This document shows, piece by piece, positions 15,805 to 23,782 of a stretch of 36,327 bases of DNA. Every line of letters begins with the position of its first letter. The stretch's first letter is position 1. The notes under the pieces were generated by a model. It was not told the DNA's origin and made no database searches. It worked only from the letters and a program-made list of their open reading frames with translations. The stretch comes from Selenomonas sp. (GTDB lineage Bacteria; Bacillota; Negativicutes; Selenomonadales; Selenomonadaceae), in contig JAGPMW010000021.1 in the NCBI GenBank assembly GCA_018052705.1, positions 1 to 36,327 on the forward strand. Reading direction: 5' to 3'. Position numbers and translations under genes: made by a program.

Positions 15805-16827
15805 ATGGAAAACAACGAACAGAACTCTACCGACAGCAAAAAGATTATCCTCTCCGGCATACAGCCGACCGGCGTATTCACGCTGGGTAATTATCTTGGT
15901 GCCGTCCGCAATTGGCAGAAGATGCAGGAAGACTACCAGTGCTATTATTTCATTGCCGACCTGCATTCCCTGACTATTCAGATCGATCCAGCCAAGCGCC
16001 GCCAGCAGACCCTGCAGGCATTTGCCCTGCTGCTTGCCTGTGGCATCGATCCGGTCAAAAGCCTGATTTTTGTCCAGAGCCATGTCCACAACCATGCCGA
16101 GATGGGCTGGATCATGAGCTGCTGCTCCCAGTTCGGCGAACTGTCGCGCATGACGCAGTTCAAGGACAAATCCAGCAAGCATCCGGACAATATCAATGCG
16201 GGCCTCTTTACCTATCCGGCTCTGATGGCCGGCGATATCCTGCTGTATCAGGCCGACTATGTACCAGTTGGTGCCGACCAGACGCAGCATCTCGAGTTCA
16301 CCCGCGACATTGCTACCCGCTTCAATCATACCTATGGCGAAATCTTCAAACTGCCGGAGGGCTACTTCCCGAAAGCCGGTGCGCGCGTCATGAGCCTGCA
16401 GGAACCGACAAGCAAGATGAGCAAATCGGACACGAATCCCAAGGCCACTATTTCCATCCTCGATGATGAGAACACCATCCTGAAGAAATTCAAGAGCGCC
16501 GTCACGGACAGCGAAGCTAAGGTCTGCTTCCGCGAGGACAAACCGGGCGTGAGCAACCTTATGACTATTTACTCCGCAATCACAGGCAAAACCATGGATG
16601 AGATTACCGCCGAATTTGACGGCAAAGGCTACGGCGACTTCAAGACTGTCGTCGGACAATCTGTTGCCGATGAACTAAAACCGATCCGCGAGAAATATGC
16701 CGAACTCATGGCTGACCGTACAGCCCTAGAGGAACAGATGAAGCTTGGAGCCGTACGCGCAGACAAGATTTCCCGTAAGACCCTGACCAAAGCCAAGAAA
16801 AAAGTCGGTTTGCTGTTGGAAAAATAA
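15805..16827 (+). CDS. trpS: tryptophanyl-tRNA synthetase
   Basis: Charges tRNA-Trp with tryptophan. The 340-aa length and motifs fit class Ic TrpRS: a HIGH-type motif TLGNYLG near residues 25-31, the active-site block MAGDILLYQADYVPVGADQTQH, and the KMSKS signature SKMSKSD near 208-214. GAAAGGGAGCT precedes the ATG. It is the only gene clearly under the T-box leader upstream. The next open frame, a chemoreceptor fragment, begins 28 bp after its stop. Confidence 0.97.
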   Translation: MENNEQNSTDSKKIILSGIQPTGVFTLGNYLGAVRNWQKMQEDYQCYYFIADLHSLTIQIDPAKRRQQTLQAFALLLACGIDPVKSLIFVQSHVHNHAEMGWIMSCCSQFGELSRMTQFKDKSSKHPDNINAGLFTYPALMAGDILLYQADYVPVGADQTQHLEFTRDIATRFNHTYGEIFKLPEGYFPKAGARVMSLQEPTSKMSKSDTNPKATISILDDENTILKKFKSAVTDSEAKVCFREDKPGVSNLMTIYSAITGKTMDEITAEFDGKGYGDFKTVVGQSVADELKPIREKYAELMADRTALEEQMKLGAVRADKISRKTLTKAKKKVGLLLEK

Positions 16828-16855
16828 GCATAGACGAAAACTGTAAAACCCGGGG

Positions 16856-17341
16856 ATGATTCAGGCATCCGTTGCCCAGATCCGGAGTGTCGAAAGCACC
16901 GTTGGCGAATCCGCCAAGATCGTCGACAAGCTGGGCAAACGCTCGCAGGAAATCGGTCAGATTGTTGAAACGATCTCCGGCATCGCCGGCCAGACTAACC
17001 TGCTGGCCCTGAACGCTGCGATTGAAGCCGCCCGCGCGGGTGAGCACGGGCGTGGCTTTGCGGTTGTCGCCGAAGAGGTCCGTAAGCTGGCAGAACAGTC
17101 TCAGGATGCCGCTCAGCAGATGGCTGCCGAAATAAAGACTGTGGCTGATGATGCCGTTCGCATCGAGACCGAAGTCGCCCAGATTGAGACCAACGGTGGT
17201 CAGGTAGCCGATGAGATGCAGAGTGTATCTGCCGCTACTGAAGAACAATCTGCCTCGGCCGGTGAGATTGCCTCGGCCAGCGATTCCCTCGCCCAGTTAG
17301 CACAGGACCTTCAAGGCTCGCTGCGCAAGTTCCAGTTCTAA
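16856..17341 (+). pseudogene. 5'-truncated methyl-accepting chemotaxis protein, signalling domain only
   Basis: This frame encodes the C-terminal 161 residues of a chemoreceptor: the highly conserved signalling tip ([40 protein letters not shown]) and the return helix ending LRKFQF. The membrane segments, sensor and HAMP domains are missing. An in-frame TAA lies 4 codons before the first ATG, and the ATG has no spaced ribosome site. The break occurs within 28 bp of the trpS stop, so a deletion probably removed the promoter and about two thirds of the gene. If it is translated from trpS read-through it would be a soluble signalling domain. An ACCGGC/GCCGGT hairpin (17345-17364) follows. Confidence 0.7.
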
Positions 17342-17370
17342 ATTACCGGCTTCTATTCGCCGGTCAATAG

Positions 17371-17400
17371 TTGATTTGCAGTATAAACTTATGCTATAAT
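17371..17400 (+). promoter_or_regulatory. promoter of the soluble receptor gene
   Basis: TTGATT (17371-17376) and TATAAT (17395-17400) are 18 bp apart. A run of nine A residues directly follows. Transcription from about 17407 would give a 113-nt leader with a strong hairpin. Confidence 0.65.
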
Positions 17401-17413
17401 AAAAAAAAATATA

Positions 17414-17482
17414 TAGCAAACAGGCAATGAAGCCTGGGAAACAGAGACGTCGTATCAGCCGTCTCCATTTCTCAGGCTTTTC
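17414..17482 (+). other. structured 5' leader with competing hairpins
   Basis: AGGC (17422-17425) can pair with GCCT (17432-17435). The same GCCT region can instead form a long stem: AGCCTGGGAAA with TTTCTCAGGCT (one G-U) and GAGACG with CGTCTC, followed by TTTTCTATT. The two pairings exclude each other, as in a riboswitch-controlled terminator. GCAAAC before the first hairpin faintly recalls c-di-GMP-I riboswitches, but the rest of that consensus is not present. Confidence 0.4.
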
Positions 17483-17519
17483 TATTGTATCCTTCTATAA
17501 CCATGAGGAGATTAACAGC

Positions 17520-18527
17520 ATGCAGCCCGAGACACAGAACAACATCGATTCTTCCGTCCTATTAGTCGAACTAAAAACCGCCAGCCAGAATATGGGCAGT
17601 GTTATTCATTCCATCGAGGACATTGCCAAACAGACCAATCTGTTATCCCTCAATTCTGCCATCGAAGCAGCCCGTGCCGGCGAGAGTGGCCGGGGATTCA
17701 GCGTCGTCGCCGAAGAAATCAAAAAATTGGCCACGCGCAGTTTTGAATCTACTCAGACCAGCGGTACCATCATCAGGAATATCGTGAATCAGGCCAATGA
17801 AGTCATGGGCGTCCGCACTGCCGATATGGCCTATGATGTCATCGACAAGATTGACCGCAACCTGTTCGAACGCAATTGCGACGCACAGGCCTGGGCCAAA
17901 TTCGATAAAGTCATTAATTGCCTGCGTGAGCCAAATCCAGAAGCACTGCAGCAGGGAACCACATTTCTCCACAATCTCATCGACATTTATGAAGTCTATC
18001 TCGATCTCTTCGTACTTGATACCAGGGGAACCATTGTCGCTGCCGGCATCAACCAGCAATCCGTCGGCCAGTCGATGGCCGAGCGGGAGTGGTTCAAGGA
18101 TGTTGTCGCTGCACAGTCCATTTCTGTCTGCGATCTGTATTTCTCCAAAATCAGCAACAAACCAACTATTGCCTACTCCTGCCCGATCCGCAACGAAAAC
18201 GGCATCACAATAGGCTACTTTTCTTCCCGATTCAACTGGAACTTCATCTATGATATTGTCGATTCAGCTAAAATCGGTCAGAATGGCCACATCTATATCG
18301 TAAACAAGCAGGGAATTGTCATTGCGACCAAAGATCGGAACGATGTCCTAAAAACAGACCTGAAGCACCTGCCGGCGGTTCAGAAAGCAACCGCTGGTGA
18401 AACCTATGGCTATACGATGGAAACAGACGCCTTCGGCCATACTAAGATTGCAGGGTATGCCCATACCCGCGGCTATAATGCCTATCAGGGGAAAAACTGG
18501 TCTGCTATCATCCTTGAAGAAATTTAG
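17520..18527 (+). CDS. soluble chemoreceptor-like protein with N-terminal signalling tip and C-terminal Cache domain
   Basis: A 335-aa protein with the domain order of a chemoreceptor reversed. Residues ~20-75 hold the MCP signalling tip ([43 protein letters not shown]). Residues ~100-335 form a Cache-like sensor: [64 protein letters not shown] and [21 protein letters not shown] see no membrane segment or signal peptide, so it should be cytoplasmic. AGGAG stands 9 nt before the ATG at 17520; the frame extends to 17427 but that part lies in the leader hairpin. The signalling hairpin is short, without obvious methylation helices. It may couple a cytoplasmic ligand to CheA/CheW arrays. Confidence 0.8.
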   Translation: MQPETQNNIDSSVLLVELKTASQNMGSVIHSIEDIAKQTNLLSLNSAIEAARAGESGRGFSVVAEEIKKLATRSFESTQTSGTIIRNIVNQANEVMGVRTADMAYDVIDKIDRNLFERNCDAQAWAKFDKVINCLREPNPEALQQGTTFLHNLIDIYEVYLDLFVLDTRGTIVAAGINQQSVGQSMAEREWFKDVVAAQSISVCDLYFSKISNKPTIAYSCPIRNENGITIGYFSSRFNWNFIYDIVDSAKIGQNGHIYIVNKQGIVIATKDRNDVLKTDLKHLPAVQKATAGETYGYTMETDAFGHTKIAGYAHTRGYNAYQGKNWSAIILEEI

Positions 18528-18545
18528 TTATTCCTGATCCTCTTC

Positions 18546-18592
18546 ATACAAAAACACCTTATCACCACTGCCGTGATAAGGTGTTTTTGTAT
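18546..18592. terminator. bidirectional terminator between convergent receptor genes
   Basis: Arms 18546-18565 and 18573-18592 are perfect 20-bp reverse complements around a 7-nt loop. The stem ends in A5/T5 tracts on either side, so it can stop both the plus-strand gene ending at 18527 and the minus-strand receptor gene ending at 18607. Confidence 0.9.
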
Positions 18593-18606
18593 TCAATTGA
18601 ACTTTA

Positions 18607-20394
18607 TCATACCTTGAACTTCTTAATTGACTGATGAAGCTTATCTGCCATATCGGCCAGATCCTGACTGGCTGCAGATATCTGTTCGGTCGAAGCAGAC
18701 TGTTCCTCAGTCGCTGCCGATACCGTTTCCGAATCTTCAACGATACGGCGGCTCATTCCCTGCACATCCTGCACCGAAGCATTGACACGTTCTGTATTGC
18801 TTGCAGCTTCCTTGATCCGCCCGGCAATCTGTTCCGAGTTTGCCGCCGCAGCAGTGACCAGCTCGGCAATCTTCAGGAATGCCTCATCCGTTGCCTGCAC
18901 GACATCAGCTGCAGCTTTTACCTGATCCTTGCCTTTCGCCATCGAGCCAACTGCCTTTTTCGTATCAGCCTGAATTTCACCAATCAACGACGCGATATGC
19001 TCGGCAGCATCCTGAGACTGCTCTGCCAGCTTGCGGATCTCATCAGCCACGACCGCAAACCCCCGTCCGGCCTCGCCCGCTCTGGCCGCCTCGATGGCTG
19101 CATTCAGGGCCAGCAGATTCGTCTGGGCAGCAATATTCGTGATCGTATCGGTAATTTCTCCAATGGTCTGCGAACGCTCGCCCAGCTTATCGATTACCCC
19201 AGCCGAAGTAACTACCGCATCATTCAGTTCGACCATCTGACCGGCAGCCTTTTCAATAACAATACGTCCATTATCCGCCGAAGCAGTAGCCTCATGGATC
19301 TCGCCGGCTGCTTCACTGGCATTGCTGGCGACATCGGTCATGCCATTTTTCAGCTGTATCAGGGCTGAAGCCGCCGAATCGATAGCAGTCAGCTGTTCAT
19401 TCGTAGCCTCCGCCACCCGCGAAATGGACGCTCAGGTCTGCGTGCTGACCTGAGCGGACTGTTCAGTTGTCGTACTGAGCTGCCCCGCCTCATCTGTTAC
19501 CTGACGGATAGACTGCTGGATGCCGGTCACCAAAGCCCGCATCTGCTGCCCCAGTTCACCAATGGCTCGGGACATATCGCCCAGCTCATCGTCCCGATCA
19601 ACGGCTCTGCCCGGTTCCTGCACTGAGAAATCGCCCGCTGCAAAGCGCTTCAGCGAACGGGTTGTCCCGGTGATCGGATCAGCCAGCCCCTTCGCCAGTC
19701 TGGCGCCCCAGGCTGCGATCAGCAATTCAAGAACTACGAGAATCAATACCGACATAAGGATCTGATGCTGTACATTTTCACGAGATTCAGCCTCATGCTT
19801 CGCAACCGCATCGTCAATGTAGTCAATCCATGTTCCAGTAGCGATAATCCAGCCGTACGGTTTAAACTCCATCGAGTAACCACGCTTGGGCTGATCGTTT
19901 GTCTCATTCGGTTTTGGAAACGAGAAATTGGAATAGCCACCACCATCATTCTCTGCGGCCTTGAATATCTCCTTCATATAGGAGACACCCTGACTATCCT
20001 TGTCATCAATACGTTTCTTGCCTTCAACTTTCGTGCCCAGGGTAGCATGCGCGACACAGACGCCGGTTTTTTTGTCATCGGCAAAGAAATAGCCCTTACC
20101 ATCATCATAGCGTGTGCTCTTGATAACAGCAATTGCCATACTTTTGGCATCTGCTTCCGAGATCTTCCCTGCCTTCTGGGCATCATAGATTCCATTCAGA
20201 GATGATACCAGCCCCTGAGTCTGCATCTTGATTTCGCGGTCAAACTGCGTGACCAGCAGACTGCGATAGGCTTCGTTCGCAGCAGTGTTCTGCTGGATAA
20301 TGGAGTAAATGAAATAGCCACCTACCATAAATGTAGCTACCGCACTTAACAGGATGAATAACAGAATCAATCGAGCCTTTACCGTTTTGATCAT
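18607..20394 (-). pseudogene. methyl-accepting chemotaxis protein interrupted by one in-frame TGA
   Basis: A complete transmembrane receptor in a single frame except for one stop. From the ATG at 20394 (AAGGG 9 nt upstream): TM1 (LILLFILLSAVATFMVGGYFI), a single-Cache-type sensor (YDDGKGYFFADD, GYSMEFKPYGWIIATGTWID), TM2 (ILMSVLILVVLELLIAAWGA) and HAMP (LADPITGTTRSLKRFAAGDF). Then TGA at 19432-19434 after QVSTQT. The frame continues without shift through the signalling domain ([40 protein letters not shown]) to KKFKV. The product upstream of the stop lacks all CheA/CheW contacts. The GTG at 19416 is in place to restart but has no ribosome site. The sensor resembles organic-acid-sensing sCache receptors. 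A sequencing error or recent nonsense mutation are both possible. Confidence 0.85.
19431..19454. repeat. perfect inverted repeat flush with the premature stop
   Basis: CTCAGGTC (19431-19438) and GACCTGAG (19447-19454) are separated by 8 nt. The premature TGA (minus strand, 19432-19434) lies inside one arm, so the same change that created the stop may have completed the palindrome. Confidence 0.8.
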
Positions 20395-20546
20395 AGCCAA
20401 ATTCCCTTCTCCTCTTCCCCAAGACCTGCCCTTCAAGGGCTTATAATACATCTTTTTACATAACTTCTACACCCTCTCTAATAATTCCTTCTTTAATAGA
20501 AGTCTTCTATAAGCAACTGTGCCATAGCCTGAACCTATAACATCTC

Positions 20547-21167
20547 TCAGAGACCACAGCCCTGATAAAGAAGATATACAGCACTGCCCCAAATAAACAC
20601 AGCTGACAAGCGCTGCAACTGTCGCGGCTGCTGCCAGCGTGCCGGCAAATGATCAAACACGCCCCCGAGCAGGCTCAGCGCGGTGAACCAGAGCCAGGAC
20701 ACCAGCACAGCCGCAAAAGTAAATGCCAGTTTTTCGGGGCCTGCATATTGAAGCGAGCTTGTACCAATCACGCCAAGAATATCGAGGAAGGCATAGGGAT
20801 TCAGTAAAGATACCGAAACAGCAAATAAAATCTGCTGTCTGGAAGTAAGTGGTTCTGTCTGAATGACAGCGGCAGCCGTATTCCCCGCTCCCTGCCAATT
20901 TTTCCAGCCCAGATAGAATAAGAATACACTCCCAAAAAACAGCAAAGCCACCTGCAGCCACTGCAGTTCCAGCAGCAGCAGCGACACGCCGCTGACTGCC
21001 CCGGCAATCAATAGCGTATCGCAGCTCGCAGCTGTCATAACGGCTGGAAGCGTCCTCCGAAAATGTGGCTGCTGCATCCCCTGCTGCAATACAAATAGAT
21101 TCTGCACCCCCAACGGCAAGATCAGGCCAAGTGCCAGGATAAACCCATGAACAAACGCAATTTTCAT
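20547..21167 (-). CDS. LysE/ArgO-type amino acid exporter
   Basis: A 206-aa inner-membrane protein with about six hydrophobic segments, the usual size of LysE-superfamily exporters. The N-terminus (FILALGLILPLGVQNLFVLQQGM) matches the conserved LysE/ArgO opening, and SVSLLNPYAFLDILGVIG carries the family's Asn-Pro motif. LysE exports Lys and Arg; ArgO-type relatives export Arg and others, and the substrate cannot be decided here. The ATG at 21167 has AGGAGG 7 nt upstream. It is divergent from a MocR/GntR-type gene, 130 bp apart, with nested inverted repeats between them, so that regulator probably controls it. Confidence 0.88.
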   Translation of the reverse strand: MKIAFVHGFILALGLILPLGVQNLFVLQQGMQQPHFRRTLPAVMTAASCDTLLIAGAVSGVSLLLLELQWLQVALLFFGSVFLFYLGWKNWQGAGNTAAAVIQTEPLTSRQQILFAVSVSLLNPYAFLDILGVIGTSSLQYAGPEKLAFTFAAVLVSWLWFTALSLLGGVFDHLPARWQQPRQLQRLSAVFIWGSAVYLLYQGCGL

Positions 21168-21188
21168 CAAAAAACCTCCTTTCTTTTT

Positions 21189-21277
21189 AGCATAGCGGAA
21201 CCCCATCGTACTGCCGACAGCCAATTGGTTTGTTTTTATGCCAACCAATTGCTTTTTCGCTGCTTTTCCGCTATGCT
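21189..21277. promoter_or_regulatory. divergent promoter region with nested inverted repeats
   Basis: Outer repeats AGCATAGCGGAA (21189-21200) and TTCCGCTATGCT (21266-21277) are perfect over 12 bp. Inner repeats CAATTGGTT (21222-21230) and AACCAATTG (21243-21251) are perfect over 9 bp. For the MocR gene, TTGCTT (21249-21254) and TATGCT (21272-21277) make a 17-bp-spaced promoter overlapping both repeats. These are the expected binding sites for the MocR protein. Confidence 0.65.
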
Positions 21278-21297
21278 GACCCAAGGAGGTTTTTATT

Positions 21298-22302
21298 ATG
21301 ATCGCAATCGACTGGAAACCCAGCCGGCAGGCAGCGCTGCCGCTTTACCGTCAAATCTATCTCTTTATCCAGAGCAAAATCCAGTCCAATCAATGGACAC
21401 AGGGGACGATTCTGCCACCACAGCGGGAACTGGCCAATAAACTTGACGTCAACCGCAGCACTCTCACCATCGCCATCGAAGAACTTATCGCCGATGGCTA
21501 TCTCACCAGCCGCCAGGGCAGTGGCATAAAAGTCAGCGGCTCAGCCTGGGCCGAGATTACCGCCGGTTCGCGCAGTTGGAACGACCGCCTGTCTGCCGAT
21601 GCTTTCCTGTCCAATCAGCCCCTGATCCAAAAAATCAACGAACTGGAATTTGCCCCCGGAATGATCCGGCTGGGAACTGGCGAACTGGCCCCGGAACTCT
21701 TCCCGCGGTCTGCCCTCCAGCGGCTGATAGCCGAAACAGCCCCTGAAATTGACAATTTCGGCTATCAGGAGCCACCGCCTCCCCTAAAAGCGCTGGATTC
21801 ACATGGAATGGTGCTCTATGTCAGCAGCCTCTCTAAAACGATTGGCCCGGGACTGCGTATCGGCTGGATTGCCGGTCCTGAACCAATTATACGCCGGCTG
21901 GCAGATCTCAAGATGCAGCATGATTACGGGTCCAGTATCCTGTCACAGTGGATAGCTGCCGAATGGCTGCGACGCGGCCTTGAAACTACACATTTACAAT
22001 TATTGCGTGAAAGCCTGCGGCTGAGGCGCTCCATCACCAGGCAATGCCTGGAAAAATATTTCCCACAGCTTGCCAGTTGGAACATCCCTGCAGGGGGATT
22101 CTATATCTGGCTCAAACTAAAACAGCCAATATCGATGCCAGCACTCTTTAAGGCTGCCTGTGCGAGAAATCTGCTGTTGAATCCGGGTACTATCTACGAC
22201 CAGAGGGCCAATCAGTTTCTAAGGATATCTTACGCTTATGCCAAACCTGATGAATTAAAATACGGACTGCAGCAGCTTGCTGAGCTGCTGCAGTCCGTAT
22301 GA
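21298..22302 (+). CDS. MocR-type GntR regulator with internally deleted aminotransferase domain
   Basis: A 334-aa protein with an N-terminal GntR winged helix (YRQIYLFIQSKIQSNQW, LPPQRELANKLDVNRSTLTIAIEELIADGYL, residues ~17-70) and part of a class I aminotransferase-like PLP domain. MocR proteins are usually 450-500 aa. Here NFGYQEP (153-159) passes directly into PPPLKALDSHG, which normally lies about 130 residues later, so the first half of the large PLP subdomain is missing in frame. The Lys motif SSLSK (K180) and the small C-terminal domain remain. PLP binding should be compromised, so the protein may have lost effector response or act as an apo-regulator. AAGGAGGT precedes the ATG. It likely regulates the divergent LysE gene. 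Confidence 0.85.
   Translation: MIAIDWKPSRQAALPLYRQIYLFIQSKIQSNQWTQGTILPPQRELANKLDVNRSTLTIAIEELIADGYLTSRQGSGIKVSGSAWAEITAGSRSWNDRLSADAFLSNQPLIQKINELEFAPGMIRLGTGELAPELFPRSALQRLIAETAPEIDNFGYQEPPPPLKALDSHGMVLYVSSLSKTIGPGLRIGWIAGPEPIIRRLADLKMQHDYGSSILSQWIAAEWLRRGLETTHLQLLRESLRLRRSITRQCLEKYFPQLASWNIPAGGFYIWLKLKQPISMPALFKAACARNLLLNPGTIYDQRANQFLRISYAYAKPDELKYGLQQLAELLQSV
22261..22299. repeat. perfect 16-bp hairpin in the 3' coding end of the MocR gene
   Basis: TACGGACTGCAGCAGC (22261-22276) and its exact complement (22284-22299) flank a 7-nt loop and end just before the stop codon. On the minus strand the stem is followed by TTTTAATT, so it may act as a back-up terminator for the nitroreductase operon coming from the right. 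Confidence 0.7.
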
Positions 22303-22350
22303 CCACACATCACATTGATCTATTTTACTTTTTTATCAAAAATCATACGA

Positions 22351-22384
22351 TGAGGTATTCCGATACCTCAGAATCTATAGATTC
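22351..22384. repeat. adjacent hairpin and palindrome downstream of the nitroreductase gene
   Basis: TGAGGTAT/ATACCTCA (22351-22370) with a 4-nt loop is followed at once by the 14-bp palindrome GAATCTATAGATTC. They lie between the convergent MocR and nitroreductase genes. On the minus strand a TTTTT comes only 9 nt past the first stem, so termination is possible but not textbook. Confidence 0.55.
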
Positions 22385-22411
22385 AGCCTGCCACGTCAAT
22401 AATAGCACCTG

Positions 22412-22948
22412 TCAGTTCCAATGATCATAAGACACGATTTCCGCCAAAGACTTGCGCGGTCTGGCCGCCGGCGTTTCGGCCGGAACGCCCAGTGTCAGCA
22501 CAGCGACAATAAAATAGCCCTTAGGGGCATCAACCGCCGCACGCATCTTGGACTGCTTGAACCAGGCAGTCCAACAGGTTCCTAAGCCGAGATGTTCGGC
22601 TTCCAGAGCAAGATGTTCTACAGCAATCGCCCCATCACGGATGACCTGTTTAAGCTCAAATGAACCATCCGTTTCATCTAAGGGGCCATGATATTCCTTA
22701 TTGCGGCAGGCAATGTCGACGGCACAGACAATAAATACCGGAGCTGTCATCATCCATTCCTGCTCATGATCTGCCATTACGATCTTTCGCTTCACGTCCT
22801 CATCGCGCACAATCAGGAAACGGGTCGGCTGCGTATTACTGCCCGACGGAGCGAGCCTTGCACTCTCAACAATTTGCTGCAGATCTGCATCGGCTACAGC
22901 CTCTGCGGTGTATTTACGGATACTGCGTCTAGACATGATTTCTTTCAT
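22412..22948 (-). CDS. nitroreductase family protein
   Basis: A 178-aa FMN-dependent nitroreductase-like oxidoreductase. Family blocks are SRRSIRKYTAEAV near the start (FMN phosphate contacts), ARLAPSGSNTQPTRFLIVRD, IAVEHLALEAEHLGLGTCWTAWF, and VLTLGVPAE near the C-terminus followed by a basic RPRKSL. The physiological substrate is not evident; such proteins reduce quinones, nitro compounds or flavins using NAD(P)H. AGAGGAG lies 8 nt upstream of the ATG. The upstream flavodoxin-ferredoxin gene ends 3 bp before it, so the two are co-transcribed and ferredoxin could be an electron donor. Confidence 0.88.
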   Translation of the reverse strand: MKEIMSRRSIRKYTAEAVADADLQQIVESARLAPSGSNTQPTRFLIVRDEDVKRKIVMADHEQEWMMTAPVFIVCAVDIACRNKEYHGPLDETDGSFELKQVIRDGAIAVEHLALEAEHLGLGTCWTAWFKQSKMRAAVDAPKGYFIVAVLTLGVPAETPAARPRKSLAEIVSYDHWN

Positions 22949-22951
22949 CGT

Positions 22952-23746
22952 TCAATCTCCTCTTTTCTCAAAAAGCTCATTGCTGCGGATCTCTGGATGG
23001 TGATAACGCTGGCGCCCTATAGTCTTTTTCCCCAGCTCAATGGTCTTTTGCGGACAAATATGCAGGCAGGCCAGGCATTGTGTACAATGATGCTGCCAGA
23101 CAGGCCCAGTTTCTCCCAAATGAATATTTGCTACGGGACAGATTTTCGCACAAAGCCCACACTGATTGCAGCTCTCTCCGGCACGAAAATCCTGATCCAG
23201 CTCCTGCCGATGCTTGCGCACATAGCTATGAATCAGTCCCGACACAACGTTCAGATACTCCCGGTCATAGCTGCTTTGCTCATGCATAATGGCTTCAGCC
23301 ACCTTCTCAATCCGCACCGCTGCCTTTTGCAGGCGATGATTTTTTTTCGCCTCCGGCGGGATATCGCCCAGCGGCAGATATACCGAGACCATATCAACAT
23401 AGAAAGCCGCCGATAGTTTTCCTCCCTGCGCAGCAAACAGCCGCCGCGCAGCATGAAAGGCATCGCTCATATAATGCCAGCCGCAGGTCATGACAAGGAA
23501 ACTATATGTCACCTGGCTGAGATCCAGCCGGGTAAGAAACGCTTCTCCCAGCAAAGGCAGCCCAAAGAAATGCAGCGGCATCACGAATCCGACACGGCCA
23601 GCCGGGCAAAGATCCTGCTCACGCAAAGCCTTTGCTATAGAAACAAGCCGGACAACCTGACCGGTCTGTTCCAACTGCTGTTGGATCCGGCGTGCCATAT
23701 ATAAAGAGTTCCCGGTTGCCGATAAATAATATATTGTCGTAGTCAT
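22952..23746 (-). CDS. EFR1-type flavodoxin-ferredoxin fusion protein
   Basis: A 264-aa soluble redox protein. The N-terminal flavodoxin-like domain starts with a short loop for FMN phosphate, LSATGNSLYMARRI. The C-terminus has two [4Fe-4S] motifs, CNQCGLCAKICPVANI and CTQCLACLHICPQKTI. This domain order fits the EFR1 family of ferrodoxins. It probably shuttles low-potential electrons between ferredoxin-like donors and flavoenzymes. The ATG at 23746 has GGAG 8 nt upstream; an earlier in-frame ATG at 23767 lacks a ribosome site. It precedes the nitroreductase gene by 3 bp and follows the helicase gene by 36 bp on the same strand. Confidence 0.85.
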   Translation of the reverse strand: MTTTIYYLSATGNSLYMARRIQQQLEQTGQVVRLVSIAKALREQDLCPAGRVGFVMPLHFFGLPLLGEAFLTRLDLSQVTYSFLVMTCGWHYMSDAFHAARRLFAAQGGKLSAAFYVDMVSVYLPLGDIPPEAKKNHRLQKAAVRIEKVAEAIMHEQSSYDREYLNVVSGLIHSYVRKHRQELDQDFRAGESCNQCGLCAKICPVANIHLGETGPVWQHHCTQCLACLHICPQKTIELGKKTIGRQRYHHPEIRSNELFEKRGD

Positions 23747-23782
23747 ACTTTTATCTCCACTCATCAATGATCAAATATTTCC

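Noticed and set aside
17414..17482. c-di-GMP-I riboswitch
   Set aside because: Only GCAAAC and one hairpin agree; the conserved sequence after the first hairpin and the second-helix motifs are missing, so it is listed as an unclassified leader.
19432..19434. TGA as a possible selenocysteine codon
   Set aside because: It lies in a linker between HAMP and signalling helices with no catalytic role, and no SECIS-like element was seen directly after it; nonsense mutation or sequencing error is simpler.
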